Origin: Streptomyces chartreusis
GTDB lineage: Bacteria > Actinomycetota > Actinomycetes > Streptomycetales > Streptomycetaceae
DNA: 64,000 bases
Assembly (NCBI RefSeq): GCF_008704715.1
Contig: NZ_CP023689.1
Location: 7,192,001 to 7,256,000 of the forward strand
Direction of reading: 5' to 3'
Within the stretch, counting starts at the first letter, position 1. Each line of letters begins with the position of its first letter. This document shows positions 1 through 8,478 of this stretch, piece after piece. Both the position numbers and the translations under genes were made by a program. The notes under the pieces were generated by a model. It searched no databases, was not told the DNA's origin, and worked only from the letters and a program-made list of their open reading frames with translations.

Positions 1-44
1 GATCTCCTCAGCAGGTCGGGACAGGACAACGCCCTGAGGGGCAA

Positions 45-87
45 CGCCCCCAAGGGGCGCGGGGAACTGCGCGACCAGCCACAACGG
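45..87. repeat. Dispersed hairpin repeat, copy 1
   Basis: A short CGCCCC/GGGGCG hairpin (45-59) runs into a core that reads GGGGCGCGGGGAACTGCGCG and continues with ACC and AGCCACAACGG. The same core recurs at 3726-3748 and 19702-19724, each time between genes. I recall this unit as very common between Streptomyces genes. The 1-122 stretch holds nothing else I can identify; it lies just past the 3' end of the minus-strand transporter. Confidence 0.75.
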
Positions 88-122
88 CGCAGCAGCCGAA
101 AGACGACACACACGCGGCACCG

Positions 123-1538
123 TCATCGCGTCACCGGCACACCGAGCACCGGCCACACCACAACGGCGAACAACAGAACGACCGCGGCGGTCGACGGAGC
201 CAGCACCGCAGCCAGCCGCAACAGGTCACGCGGGGTGTAGGTCGGCGTCCCCGGAAGGTCGGAGAAGAGCGTCACCGGCTTCGCCGAAGCCGGCAGCGTA
301 TGGCAGAACCCCGCCGCCGCGGTGGACGCGAGCGCCGCCGCGACCGGATTCACCCCGGCCCCCACCGCCGCCGCGACCACCAACGGCACCAGTACCGAGG
401 ACCGGGCCGACCGGGACTGCAGGACCAGATGGGCCGCCGTACTGATCACCACCACGACGACCAGGAACAGCAGCGGGCTGACGCCCGACGGGAGCCCGCC
501 GACCAGCCACCCAGCCGCCCCGGAGTCGGCGAGCGCCACACCCATCGCCATCGTCGCCGCCATGAACAGCAGCAGCGCCCACGGAACCGTCTTCAGCGCG
601 TCCTTGAGATGCACCGTCCCCAGCGCGGGCGAGGCCGCCACCACCGCGCCGATCAGCGCCACCACCGCGGGCGGCACCCGGTGCAACGGCTCGCTGCACC
701 ACAGCACCACGACCGTGCCGAGCAGCAGCGCACACCGCTTCTCGGCCTGCGACCAGGGCCCCGTGACCGGGTCGTCGCTGTGCTCCTGGATCTGCTCGGC
801 CGTGATGCGCACGGCGCCCTCGCGGTCCGCGCGACGGGTGGTGGTCAGGAGTACGGCCTCGGCGGCCAGGTGCGAGGAGGCCACGGCGAGCGGCAGCCCC
901 AGCAGCAGCCACTCGGTGAAGCCGATCCGGTCACCCGTGGCCTGCCACAGCACCGACACGGTGATCAGATGCGCGCCGGCCCCGATCAGGGTCGCCACCG
1001 CCGACAGCAGGATCACGGTCGGGAACAGCAGCGCCAGCATCACGACCAGTCGCCGCCGGTCGGCCAATGCCTTGGCGAGCGCGAGGAACACCGGCAGCGC
1101 GAGCGCCGCCCGCCCCGAGGTGGCCGGCACCGCGAACGCCGTGACGACCAGCGCGGCCGTGGTCAGATGCACCAGTTGCCGCACCGTGCGGGCCCCACCG
1201 ACCAGGAACGCCGCCGCCCGGCCCGCGAGCCCCGTCCGGGTCACCGCGGCCGCCAGCACGAAGGCGCAGATCAGCAGCCACACCGTGGAGTCGCCGAGGG
1301 TGCCGAAGAGCGTGTCGCTGCTGATCACGCCGGTCACCGTGAGCGCCAGCCCGGCGCCCAGCGCGATGTACGTGTCGTCGACCGGCGTCGCGATCCAGGC
1401 GCTGGTCGCCAGCGCGAACACGGCGAGGGTGAGGCGGGCGTCGGCGCCGAGACCCGCGAAGTTGCCGGGCACCGCGAGCAGCGCGCACAGCGAGAGCGCC
1501 ACACACAGGGCCGCGAGCGGACGGAGGTTCAGGGTCAC
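123..1538 (-). CDS. SLC13-type anion transporter (permease)
   Basis: A 471-residue, highly hydrophobic protein with about ten to twelve membrane segments. Its layout fits the SLC13/DASS (ArsB/NhaD-like ion transporter) superfamily, which moves dicarboxylates, sulfate or related anions across the cytoplasmic membrane. A PATSG motif at residues 138-142 sits where the family has its substrate-loop SNT-type motif, and an SRSARSS stretch follows in the C-terminal half. The start is GTG at 1538. It lies just downstream of a response-regulator gene on the same strand, separated by a perfect inverted repeat. The substrate cannot be told from sequence. Confidence 0.75.
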   Translation of the reverse strand: MTLNLRPLAALCVALSLCALLAVPGNFAGLGADARLTLAVFALATSAWIATPVDDTYIALGAGLALTVTGVISSDTLFGTLGDSTVWLLICAFVLAAAVTRTGLAGRAAAFLVGGARTVRQLVHLTTAALVVTAFAVPATSGRAALALPVFLALAKALADRRRLVVMLALLFPTVILLSAVATLIGAGAHLITVSVLWQATGDRIGFTEWLLLGLPLAVASSHLAAEAVLLTTTRRADREGAVRITAEQIQEHSDDPVTGPWSQAEKRCALLLGTVVVLWCSEPLHRVPPAVVALIGAVVAASPALGTVHLKDALKTVPWALLLFMAATMAMGVALADSGAAGWLVGGLPSGVSPLLFLVVVVVISTAAHLVLQSRSARSSVLVPLVVAAAVGAGVNPVAAALASTAAAGFCHTLPASAKPVTLFSDLPGTPTYTPRDLLRLAAVLAPSTAAVVLLFAVVVWPVLGVPVTR

Positions 1539-1539
1539 G

Positions 1540-1576
1540 TCATCGAGGGTTCACCTGAGCCGTGAGCCCTCGATGA
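1540..1576 (-). terminator. Perfect inverted repeat between response regulator and transporter
   Basis: The arms TCATCGAGGG (1540-1549) and CCCTCGATGA (1567-1576) pair perfectly around a 17-nt loop. The element fills the 57-bp gap between the response-regulator stop and the transporter start. It could terminate the two-component operon, or act as an operator for the transporter. There is no U-tract, as is usual in Streptomyces. Confidence 0.55.
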
Positions 1577-1595
1577 GCGGTACATGAAGGGGACT

Positions 1596-2258
1596 TCACG
1601 CGGGCAGCCGGTACCCCACGCCGCGGACCGTCTCGACCCGTTCGGCGCCGAGTTTCTTGCGCAGCGCCCGCACGTACACGTCCACGATGTTGGAACCGGG
1701 GTCGAAGTCGTAGCCCCACACGTGCGACAGGATCTGCTCGCGGGACAGTACCTGCCCCGGGTGCCTCAGGAACAGTTCCAGGAGCACGAACTCACGGGCC
1801 GTCAGATCGACCGTCCGCTCCCCGGACCGGGCCCGCCGGGTGCGCAGGTCCAGGGTGAGCGGGCCGGACCGCAGCACCGTCACCTCGGGCGCCCTGGCCG
1901 CCGTACGCAGTCGCAGCCGGACCCGGGCGAGGAGCTCCTCGAAGCGGAACGGCTTGGTCATCCAGTCGTCGGCGCCGCCCTCAAGACCGGCCACCGTGTC
2001 CCGTACGGAGTCCCGCGCCGTCAGCACGATCACCGGGACCGTCACCCGGGCCTCGCGCATCTCGCGCAGCACCGTGAAGCCGTCCCGGCCGGGCAGGCCG
2101 ATGTCGAGGACCACCAGGTCGAAGGCGCCCGTGACGGCGTACTCGTACGCCGCCTCGCCGTCACCGACGACGGTCGTGGTGAAGCCGTTCGAGCGCAGTC
2201 CCTTCTCGACGAAGGAGGCGATGCGCTCCTCGTCCTCGACGATGAGGATCCGGTTCAC
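1596..2258 (-). CDS. OmpR-family response regulator
   Basis: A 220-residue response regulator. The receiver domain (about 1-115) has acidic residues near E8-D9, phospho-acceptor D52 in VVLDIG, and the switch T and K in VLTAR and TKPFRF. A winged-helix DNA-binding domain (about 125-220) ends in GVGYRLPA, typical of OmpR/PhoB members. The GTG start at 2258 overlaps the TGA of the upstream sensor kinase by four bases (GTGA), so translation is coupled. Kinase-before-regulator order is less common than the reverse in Streptomyces. The regulated genes are unknown; the adjacent transporter is a candidate. Confidence 0.9.
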   Translation of the reverse strand: MNRILIVEDEERIASFVEKGLRSNGFTTTVVGDGEAAYEYAVTGAFDLVVLDIGLPGRDGFTVLREMREARVTVPVIVLTARDSVRDTVAGLEGGADDWMTKPFRFEELLARVRLRLRTAARAPEVTVLRSGPLTLDLRTRRARSGERTVDLTAREFVLLELFLRHPGQVLSREQILSHVWGYDFDPGSNIVDVYVRALRKKLGAERVETVRGVGYRLPA

Positions 2259-3694
2259 GTGTGTCCCTCTCCCAGTGCCAGTACGAAGGTGGCGCCGCCG
2301 CCCTCGGTGGCGCGCAGCCGGACCCGGCCGCCGTGCGCCTCGGCGATGGCCCGGACGATCGACAGGCCGAGCCCGGCCCCGGAGCCGCGGGCGCCACGCC
2401 GGGACGTGCCGCGCCGGAACCGCTCGAAGATCACGTCCGCGTCCTGCGGCTGCACCCCGCAGCCGGAGTCGGCGACGTACAGCTCGATGGCGGTCCCGTC
2501 CGCACGGGAGCCGATCCGCACCGCCTGCCCGGGCGCGGTGTGCTGCACGGCGTTCTGGGCGAGCTGGACCATCGCCTGGGTGATCCGCTGGGCGTCCAGC
2601 TCGGCCTCGACGTCGGCGACCTCGGCGAGCTGCCAGTCCCGCTCGCCGAGGGTGCGGGCCTTGACGTAGACGTCGGCGGTGAGCTCGGCGAGCTGCACCG
2701 GCTCCGGGGCGACGAAGTCGGGGCGCTCGGCCTTGGCGAGCAGCAGGAGGTCCTCCACGATGCGGCTCATCCGGTCCAGCTCGTCGGTGACCAGCCGTAT
2801 CGTCTCCTCGCGCTCGGCCGGGTCGTCGCCCATCAGCTCCAGGTGGCCGCGCACGATGGTGATCGGTGTGCGCAGTTCGTGGCCCGCGTCGTCGACGAAC
2901 TCGCGCTGGGCGGCGAAGGCGCGCTCCAGCCGGTCGAGCATCGCGTTGAAGGTCTCCGCGAGCGCGGCGATGTCGTCGTGCCCGTGCACGGGGATACGGC
3001 GGGTGAGGTCCTGCTCGGTGAGCTGCGCGGCCGCGGTGCGCACCAGCCGTACGGGTTTGAGGATGCGTCCCGCCACCGCCCAGCCGATGCCGGTCGTCAG
3101 CAGCAGGGCGACGCCGGAGATGGCCAGCAGGATGCGGAACTCCTCGTTCACCGCGGCCTGTTGGCGCCCCGGGTGGAACGCCACGACGAACGCGGCCTCC
3201 GTCTCGCCGCCCGCCCGCGCGACGGCGACCTTCGCCCAGCGGATCTCGCCGGAGGACCGGTCGACCGTGCCCGTGGAGTCGGGGGAGTCGAAGATACGGC
3301 GGCGGGCGGCGGCGTCCTCGTGCAGCGGCACGGCCACCGGGATCTCGCGCGGCTGGATGATCTGGGCCGGGGTGTCGCCCGCCCGCCCCACCAGGCCGAT
3401 CAGCTCCTCGTCGGGGTCGGCGTACTGCCGCACCAGGAACTCCCGCAGCAGCCGCGACGGGTCGGTGAACGGCCGGCCCGTCTCGGGGTCGACGCCCCGC
3501 TCCTCGAAGTTGGCGAACTCCCCGGCCTCCTGGGCCAGCAGCCCGTTCGCCCGGTGATCGACGTCCCGCAGCAGGATCGATCGCGTCGTCGTGGCCACGG
3601 ACACCAGCCCCACGGCCATCACGAGCAACAGCCACAACAGAATCCGAACCCGCGCGGAGACCCGCCGGGGTACGGGGCTAGGGGGTGTCGCCAC
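2255..3694 (-). CDS. Sensor histidine kinase (HAMP, HisKA, HATPase)
   Basis: A membrane sensor kinase of about 479 residues: first membrane helix near residues 17-36, an extracytoplasmic domain of about 145 residues, a second helix near 188-206, then HAMP. HisKA carries phospho-acceptor H272 in DAGHELRTP, and the ATPase domain has DSGCGV and GAGLGLSIV. The start is uncertain. GTG at 3694 gives a compact N-terminus; the next upstream in-frame start (3754) would read through a dispersed intergenic repeat, so I reject it. It is coupled to the response regulator that follows and presumably phosphorylates it. Confidence 0.87.
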   Translation of the reverse strand: MATPPSPVPRRVSARVRILLWLLLVMAVGLVSVATTTRSILLRDVDHRANGLLAQEAGEFANFEERGVDPETGRPFTDPSRLLREFLVRQYADPDEELIGLVGRAGDTPAQIIQPREIPVAVPLHEDAAARRRIFDSPDSTGTVDRSSGEIRWAKVAVARAGGETEAAFVVAFHPGRQQAAVNEEFRILLAISGVALLLTTGIGWAVAGRILKPVRLVRTAAAQLTEQDLTRRIPVHGHDDIAALAETFNAMLDRLERAFAAQREFVDDAGHELRTPITIVRGHLELMGDDPAEREETIRLVTDELDRMSRIVEDLLLLAKAERPDFVAPEPVQLAELTADVYVKARTLGERDWQLAEVADVEAELDAQRITQAMVQLAQNAVQHTAPGQAVRIGSRADGTAIELYVADSGCGVQPQDADVIFERFRRGTSRRGARGSGAGLGLSIVRAIAEAHGGRVRLRATEGGGATFVLALGEGHT

Positions 3695-3715
3695 AGAACA
3701 CCGTTCCGTGCAGCC

Positions 3716-3758
3716 GCGCCCCAAAGGGGCGCGGGGAACTGCGCGACCAGCCACAACG
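3716..3758. repeat. Dispersed hairpin repeat, copy 2
   Basis: The hairpin GCGCCCC-AAA-GGGGCGC (3716-3732) is followed by the same core and tail as copy 1, including GACCAGCCACAACG. It sits between the small secreted protein gene and the sensor kinase gene, inside what would otherwise be one minus-strand transcription unit, so it may form an RNA structure there. Confidence 0.75.
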
Positions 3759-3798
3759 AACCCGCGGACGGATGATCACGGCTCTTCCGGCAAGGCGC

Positions 3799-4077
3799 TC
3801 AGCCGTCGTCGCGGTCGTCGTCGGAGGCATCGTCATCGTCGTCACTCGCGGGGCTGTCGGTCACCGGTGGGCGGGAGACGACCTCGTCGCTCGGCGTCGG
3901 CGTCGGCGCCGGTGCGGGCCGGGTGGGCGTCGGCGTGGGGGAGCCGCTGTCCAGCTCCACCCTGGTCGGCACCTCGGGCGACTTCGGCTGGTCGGTGAGG
4001 GCGAAGCTGGTCGCGGCGATGCCGAGCGGGATCGCCACGACGGCGGCGAGGGCCGCGATCCGGTGCGAGAAGGCCAT
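3799..4077 (-). CDS. Small secreted or anchored acidic-tail protein
   Basis: A 92-residue protein that I do not recognise by name. A short positive N-terminus (MAFSHR) leads into one hydrophobic helix (about 7-27) that reads as a signal peptide or anchor. Next comes a Pro/Thr-rich spacer (PTPTPTRPAPAPTPTP), and the tail is packed with Asp (DDDDD, DDDRDDG). ATG 4077 is preferred over GTG 4095 because AGGA lies eight bases before it. It lies just upstream of the sensor kinase on the same strand. A role as an accessory sensor or cation-binding partner of that kinase is inference from position and charge only. Confidence 0.65.
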   Translation of the reverse strand: MAFSHRIAALAAVVAIPLGIAATSFALTDQPKSPEVPTRVELDSGSPTPTPTRPAPAPTPTPSDEVVSRPPVTDSPASDDDDDASDDDRDDG

Positions 4078-4175
4078 ACGGGCGATCCTGCCCACGGCAC
4101 ACGGCGTTCAGGATGAGCCCAGGATGAAGAACTCCTCATCCTGAGCGGCGGCATCCTGAGCGGCGGCCCCGGGCG

Positions 4176-4457
4176 TCAGCTGTCCAGGCCGATGGCGAAC
4201 GCGGCCTCGATGTCGTGCTGGGAGTAGGTGCGGAACGCCACGTGCGTGTCCGTGCCCTCGACGCCGGGGATCTTGCTGATCCGGCCCGGGATGACCTCGG
4301 CGAGCTCCTCGTGCTCCGTCACCCGGACCATGGCGATCAGGTCGTAGGTGCCGGTGACGGAGAAGACCTCGGTCACGTTCTCCAGCGAAGCGATCCGCTC
4401 CGCGATCTCGGGGATCCGGTCCACGCTGGTCTTGATCAGGACGATCGCGGTGATCAC
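4176..4457 (-). CDS. Stand-alone Lrp/AsnC ligand-binding (RAM) domain protein
   Basis: A 93-residue protein consisting only of the beta-alpha-beta effector-binding domain of Lrp/AsnC regulators. It begins MITAIVLIKT and contains VTGTYDLIAMV and an AFRTYSQ region near the C-terminus. There is no helix-turn-helix, so it cannot bind DNA by the usual route. Such proteins form octamers or decamers that bind amino acids or modulate full-length partners. The GTG start overlaps the stop of the upstream rhomboid gene (GTGA), which implies translational coupling. Function is otherwise unknown. Confidence 0.85.
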   Translation of the reverse strand: MITAIVLIKTSVDRIPEIAERIASLENVTEVFSVTGTYDLIAMVRVTEHEELAEVIPGRISKIPGVEGTDTHVAFRTYSQHDIEAAFAIGLDS

Positions 4458-5215
4458 GGCTGGTTCTCTCCCTCGGGGGCCGGAGCTGGGGCGGCTTTCA
4501 CTCTAGTAGGCCGCCCGAACCGGGCCCACGCGTAGCCGAAGCCCAGCCCGAACCCGACCAGGTGCGCCAGATACGCCACCCCGGGCCCCTGCGCCGCCCG
4601 CCCGGCCGCCACCCACTGCAGGGCCGCCCAGAAGGGCAGCACGACCCAGGCCGGGAAGCGCAGCGGCAGGAAGAGCAGGAACGGCAGCAGGCTTGTCACC
4701 CGCGCTCCGGGGAAGAGGAAGAGGAACGCGCCGAGGACGGCCGAGATCGCCCCGGACGCGCCGACCAGGGACTGGGTGGAGTCGTCGTTGGCGGCGGCGT
4801 AGCCCAGCAGGGCCAGATAGCCGCAGCCGAGGTAGAACAGCGTGAACTGGACGCGGCCCATCCGCTCCTCGGTCATCGCGCCGAAGACGTAGAGGAAGAG
4901 CATGTTGCCGAGCAGGTGCACCCAGCTGCCGTGCACGAACAGGGCCGTCGCGGGAGTGAGGACGGCCCGGGGTGCCCCCTCGAACAGCTCCGCCGGCACC
5001 ACGCCCCAGCGATGGAAATAGGCCCGCTGCGCGGCGATCAGCTCCTCGCCGGAGCCGTACGCCGGATTGAGCCCCGCCGCCGGGCTCAGCAGGAAGAGCA
5101 GACAGCACAGGGTGATCAGCCCGTACGTCACCGGCGCCGGCGACGCGAGGGCCGACCGTCCCGCGGCCCTGCCGAACCGAGCCCGGAAATGCGCCACGCT
5201 CCAGTTGCCGATCAT
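4454..5215 (-). CDS. Rhomboid-family intramembrane serine protease
   Basis: A 253-residue polytopic protein with the rhomboid catalytic signature: the nucleophile Ser in GASG (LVGASGAIS) and a later His in AHLVGFGLGF that forms the dyad, plus the HLLGN motif in the second helix. Rhomboids cleave substrates within the membrane. The start ATG 5215 begins MIGNWSVAHF; in-frame extensions upstream lack family resemblance. It is co-transcribed with the Lrp-type RAM protein through a four-base overlap. The substrate is unknown. Confidence 0.87.
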   Translation of the reverse strand: MIGNWSVAHFRARFGRAAGRSALASPAPVTYGLITLCCLLFLLSPAAGLNPAYGSGEELIAAQRAYFHRWGVVPAELFEGAPRAVLTPATALFVHGSWVHLLGNMLFLYVFGAMTEERMGRVQFTLFYLGCGYLALLGYAAANDDSTQSLVGASGAISAVLGAFLFLFPGARVTSLLPFLLFLPLRFPAWVVLPFWAALQWVAAGRAAQGPGVAYLAHLVGFGLGFGYAWARFGRPTRVKAAPAPAPEGENQP

Positions 5216-5379
5216 GGCTACAGAGCATGACGTAACCGGACGCAGTCGCACAGACCGCCTCGCCGCCGTGGACGGACGGGCGACGAGTACCCGCCAGGCC
5301 GTAGGGTTACGAGCCACACGCACCGCAGCCCGGCGCGTGGCCGACAATAGAAGGCCTAGAGGAAAAGAGCGCAGTCACG

Positions 5380-5619
5380 ATGACGGTTCCCCTGCCGACC
5401 GACACGACGCGGTGGCGTTGCACCCTCTGTGGCAACCTCACCCGCTTCGACGTGACGCGTTCGTCCAAGGTCGTGGAGTACCTGCACCTCGATCTGGCCG
5501 GCGAGCCGAAGGTCGAGGAGCGCGAGGTGCTCAGTGAGACGATCGAGTCGGTGCGCTGCCGCTGGTGCAACGCGGTGGACAAGGTGGAACTCGTGGACAG
5601 GCCGGGCGCCGGCTCCTGA
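5380..5619 (+). CDS. Small zinc-ribbon protein
   Basis: A 79-residue protein with two Cys pairs, CTLC near residue 14 and CRWC near residue 61, which together look like one zinc ribbon around a beta-rich core. I do not recognise an assigned function; close relatives seem widespread in actinobacteria as hypothetical proteins. The start is ATG 5380. The next gene, a NYN-domain protein that probably acts on RNA, begins 40 bp downstream on the same strand, so the two may form an operon and the ribbon may bind nucleic acid (inference). Confidence 0.75.
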   Translation: MTVPLPTDTTRWRCTLCGNLTRFDVTRSSKVVEYLHLDLAGEPKVEEREVLSETIESVRCRWCNAVDKVELVDRPGAGS

Positions 5620-5659
5620 CGATCGGGGACGGCCCCGCACGGATATCGAGGTGTGACGG

Positions 5660-7003
5660 ATGGTGGAGACACAAGGCGGGGGGCCGGGCGACGGCGCCGC
5701 CGAGGTGCTCGACCGTCCGCTGCCCGACGGCGTGCGGCGCAAGGTCGTCCAGATCGTGTCCGACGGCTTCGGCGGGCTGACCGTGGGCGAACTGCCCGCG
5801 CAGCTCCGCCAGTACGCCAGATTCGCGCCGAACCGGCGGGCCAAGTTCGCCGGCAACGCGATGGCCGCCGCGCTGGAGACCGATCCGCTGTTCCGCCAGC
5901 GCATCGGCGAGAAGCTCAGAGAGGCCCAGCCGGAACTCACCGGCGCTCTCGACTCAGGCTCGGCGCCTCCGGCCGCGGACCCGCTCGACGTGGCGGCCGC
6001 GGCCTATGTTCTGCGGCCCACCGGCTGGGTCAAGCTGGTCACGGCGGCCGGTGAGGAGGCCCAGCGGGCCGACGCCGAGCGCGCCGACGAGGAGACCCGC
6101 GCCGAGCTCGACCGGCTGCGCGAGGAGCTCGCCCACGCCCGGGAGCACACCCGGGACGAGGCCGAGCGGCTGCGCACCGAGCTGGACGCGGCGAAGAAGG
6201 AAGCCGAATCACTTCACCGCAAGCTGCGCTCCGCCCTCAGTGACGTCAAGCGCGGTGAGGCCGCCCTGCGCAAGGTGCAGACCGACATCGAGACCGTGCG
6301 CGCCGAGGGGCAGGCGCAGGTCTCCGCGGCCGAGAGCGAGACCCGCCGGCTCAAGGCGCGGCTCGGGGAGGCCGAGGCCGCCCTGGAGGGCACGCGCAGA
6401 GCGGCACGCGAGGGGCGCAGTGTCGAGGACATGCGCGTCCGGCTGCTTCTGGACACCCTGCTGGACGCCACCCAAGGGCTGCGCCGGGAACTGGCGTTGC
6501 CGCCGGTCTCCGTGCGCCCCGCCGAGACCGTGGACGCGGTTGAACCGGGACGAATGACCCCGAAGGACATCGCCGCGCGGGCGCTGTCGGAGAACGACCC
6601 CGCGATCCTCGACCAGCTTCTCGCCCTGCCGCAGGCCCACTTGGTGGTCGACGGCTACAACGTCACCAAGACCGGCTATCCCCAGATGCCCCTGGAGAAG
6701 CAGCGTCTGCGGCTGCTGGGCCAGCTCTCGCAGCTCGCCGCGCAGACCGGCGCCGAGGTGACCTGTGTCTTCGACGGGGCCGAGCTGGCCGCGCCGGTGC
6801 TGCTCGCGCCGCCGCGCGGCGTACGGGTGCTGTTCTCCAAGCCGGGCGTGACCGCCGACGAGCTGATCCGCCAGCTGGTGCGCGCCGAGCCGCCGGGGCG
6901 TCCGGTCATCGTCGCCTCCACCGACCGCGAGGTCGCCGACGGAGTGGCGCGCGCCGGCGCACGCCCGGTGGCTTCTGCGGTGCTTCTGAAGCGACTGTCC
7001 TGA
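5660..7003 (+). CDS. Coiled-coil NYN-domain (YacP-like PIN) protein
   Basis: A 447-residue protein. Residues about 150-290 are a long charged coiled coil rich in Glu, Arg and Ala. The C-terminal NYN/PIN-like domain opens with VVDGYNVTKTGYP and contains CVFDGAE, VLFSKPGVTADE and VIVASTDREVADG, matching the acidic active-site positions of YacP/Rae1-type ribonucleases. The N-terminal 110 residues form a separate helical region. A GAGG ribosome-binding site precedes ATG 5660. It follows the zinc-ribbon gene. A role in RNA cleavage is predicted from the fold; the coiled coil suggests oligomerisation or tethering. Confidence 0.85.
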   Translation: MVETQGGGPGDGAAEVLDRPLPDGVRRKVVQIVSDGFGGLTVGELPAQLRQYARFAPNRRAKFAGNAMAAALETDPLFRQRIGEKLREAQPELTGALDSGSAPPAADPLDVAAAAYVLRPTGWVKLVTAAGEEAQRADAERADEETRAELDRLREELAHAREHTRDEAERLRTELDAAKKEAESLHRKLRSALSDVKRGEAALRKVQTDIETVRAEGQAQVSAAESETRRLKARLGEAEAALEGTRRAAREGRSVEDMRVRLLLDTLLDATQGLRRELALPPVSVRPAETVDAVEPGRMTPKDIAARALSENDPAILDQLLALPQAHLVVDGYNVTKTGYPQMPLEKQRLRLLGQLSQLAAQTGAEVTCVFDGAELAAPVLLAPPRGVRVLFSKPGVTADELIRQLVRAEPPGRPVIVASTDREVADGVARAGARPVASAVLLKRLS

Positions 7004-7214
7004 ATCGGTCAACGTACAGGGGCAATGCCCGAATTGGGTGGACCGTCGCGCAACGTAGTGTCAACCGCGCATCACACCATGTGAGTTGTGTGTAAAGAAT
7101 GCAGTGTGTGACGAGATTTTTCTTGTGAGGATTTGATCTGATCACAGGAGGGTCACTAGGGTCTGGCCTCGAACCTCCGAGCGGGTGATCACTCACAAGA
7201 AGGGTTTCACCTCA

Positions 7215-8249
7215 GTGGCGTCCCACCGTCGACCGAAGCAGCCGAGCCGAGCGCGCGTGACCGTGCTCACCACCGCGGCGGCTGCTGCCGTGGCCATAAG
7301 TTCGCAGGCGGCCAACGCGGCCCCCAGCGAGAAGCCGAGCAAGGACGAGGTCAAGGCCAAGGTCGACAAGCTCTACGAGGAGGCCGAGCAGGCCACCGAG
7401 AAGTACAACGGGGCCAAGGAGAAGCAGGAGAAGCTCCAGAAGGAGATCTCCACCATCCAGGACAACGTGGCCCGCGGTCAGGAAGACCTGAACGAGCTGC
7501 GCGACTCCATGGGCCTGGCCGCCGCCGCCCAGTACCGCACCGGCAGCATCGACTCCTCCCTCCAGCTGTTCCTGTCGTCGAACCCCGACGACTATCTGGA
7601 CAAGGCGTCCACCGCCGACCAGCTCAGCGCCCAGCAGGTCGAGCAGCTGAAGAAGGTCCAGGAGAAGCAGCGCGAGCTCGCACAGCAGCGCGCCGAGGCC
7701 TCCGAGAAGCTCAAGGACCTCGCCTCCACCCGCACCGAACTGGGCAAGAAGAAGAAGCAGGTTCAGGGCAAGCTCGCCGAGGCCCAGAAGCTTCTCAACA
7801 CCCTGACGGCCGCCGAGAAGGCCGCCATCGCCGCCGAGGAGCAGCGCGCCAGCCGTTCCGCCGCCGACCGCGTCGACCTCGGCAACACCGGCTCCGCCTC
7901 CGGCCGCGCCATGGCCGCGTTCCAGGCCGCCCAGAGCCAGCTCGGCAAGCCGTACGTCTACGGCGCCACCGGCACCGCCTCCTACGACTGCTCGGGCCTG
8001 ACCTCCTGGGCCTACGGCCAGGCCGGCGTCTCCATCCCGCGCACCTCGCAGGCCCAGGCGAACGCCGGCACCCGCATCTACAGTCAGTCGGCCCTCAAGG
8101 TCGGCGACCTGGTCATCTTCTACGGCGACCTGCACCACGTCGGCTTCTACGCCGGCAACGGCCAGGTCCTGCACGCCCCGCGCAGCGGCACGGTCGTGCG
8201 CTACGAGTCGATCAACAACATGCCGTTCCAGTTCGGCGTCCGGATCTGA
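7215..8249 (+). CDS. Secreted NlpC/P60 peptidoglycan hydrolase (first of a pair)
   Basis: A 344-residue exported cell-wall hydrolase. The signal peptide ends near residue 36 (QAANA/AP). A long coiled coil follows (about 40-215) and then the NlpC/P60 domain (about 232-344) with catalytic Cys259 in YDCSG, His308 in LHHVGFY and a third polar residue, His320. These enzymes cut D-Glu-diaminopimelate stem-peptide links, and the coiled coil acts as an autoinhibitory or docking rod. GTG 7215 (VASHRRPKQP) is chosen over GTG 7185 by family N-terminus and GAAGGG spacing. A diverged paralogue follows at 8479. Confidence 0.92.
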   Translation: MASHRRPKQPSRARVTVLTTAAAAAVAISSQAANAAPSEKPSKDEVKAKVDKLYEEAEQATEKYNGAKEKQEKLQKEISTIQDNVARGQEDLNELRDSMGLAAAAQYRTGSIDSSLQLFLSSNPDDYLDKASTADQLSAQQVEQLKKVQEKQRELAQQRAEASEKLKDLASTRTELGKKKKQVQGKLAEAQKLLNTLTAAEKAAIAAEEQRASRSAADRVDLGNTGSASGRAMAAFQAAQSQLGKPYVYGATGTASYDCSGLTSWAYGQAGVSIPRTSQAQANAGTRIYSQSALKVGDLVIFYGDLHHVGFYAGNGQVLHAPRSGTVVRYESINNMPFQFGVRI

Positions 8250-8324
8250 TCCCGGCTCGACGCCCGCAAGATCAACACAGAGTGCCGCCCGAACGAGCGA
8301 ATTACGGCACCCCCGACTGACCCA

Positions 8325-8360
8325 ACGCCCCGCCGATGACCTGCGTCAGAGGCGGGGCGT
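8325..8360 (+). terminator. Terminator after the first NlpC/P60 gene
   Basis: A ten-base stem, ACGCCCCGCC (8325-8334) with GGCGGGGCGT (8351-8360), encloses an inner TGAC/GTCA stem and a CTGC tetraloop, and is followed by CACTTTGTG. It ends transcription between the tandem hydrolase genes. Confidence 0.8.
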
Positions 8361-8384
8361 CACTTTGTGTGCCCGCCACGGTCG

Positions 8385-8444
8385 TTGGTCGCCGCCCCCG
8401 CACGGAGCTACTGTCTGCCGCGTTTCCCCGACGCCGGGGAAACG
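8385..8444 (+). promoter_or_regulatory. Promoter and 5' stem-loop of the second NlpC/P60 gene
   Basis: A -35-like TTGGTC (8385-8390) and a -10 TACTGT (8409-8414) are separated by 18 bp. The predicted transcript begins about 8421, exactly where a perfect ten-base hairpin starts: CGTTTCCCCG (8421-8430), loop ACGC, CGGGGAAACG (8435-8444). The mRNA would carry a 5'-terminal stem-loop. Confidence 0.6.
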
Positions 8445-8478
8445 GTCCTGTCCGCCAGCGGAAGGAGAGCGGCTTCCC

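Noticed and set aside
7004..7214. Possible c-di-AMP (ydaO) riboswitch before the first NlpC/P60 gene
   Set aside because: I looked for the family's conserved blocks, common upstream of Streptomyces cell-wall hydrolases, and found none.
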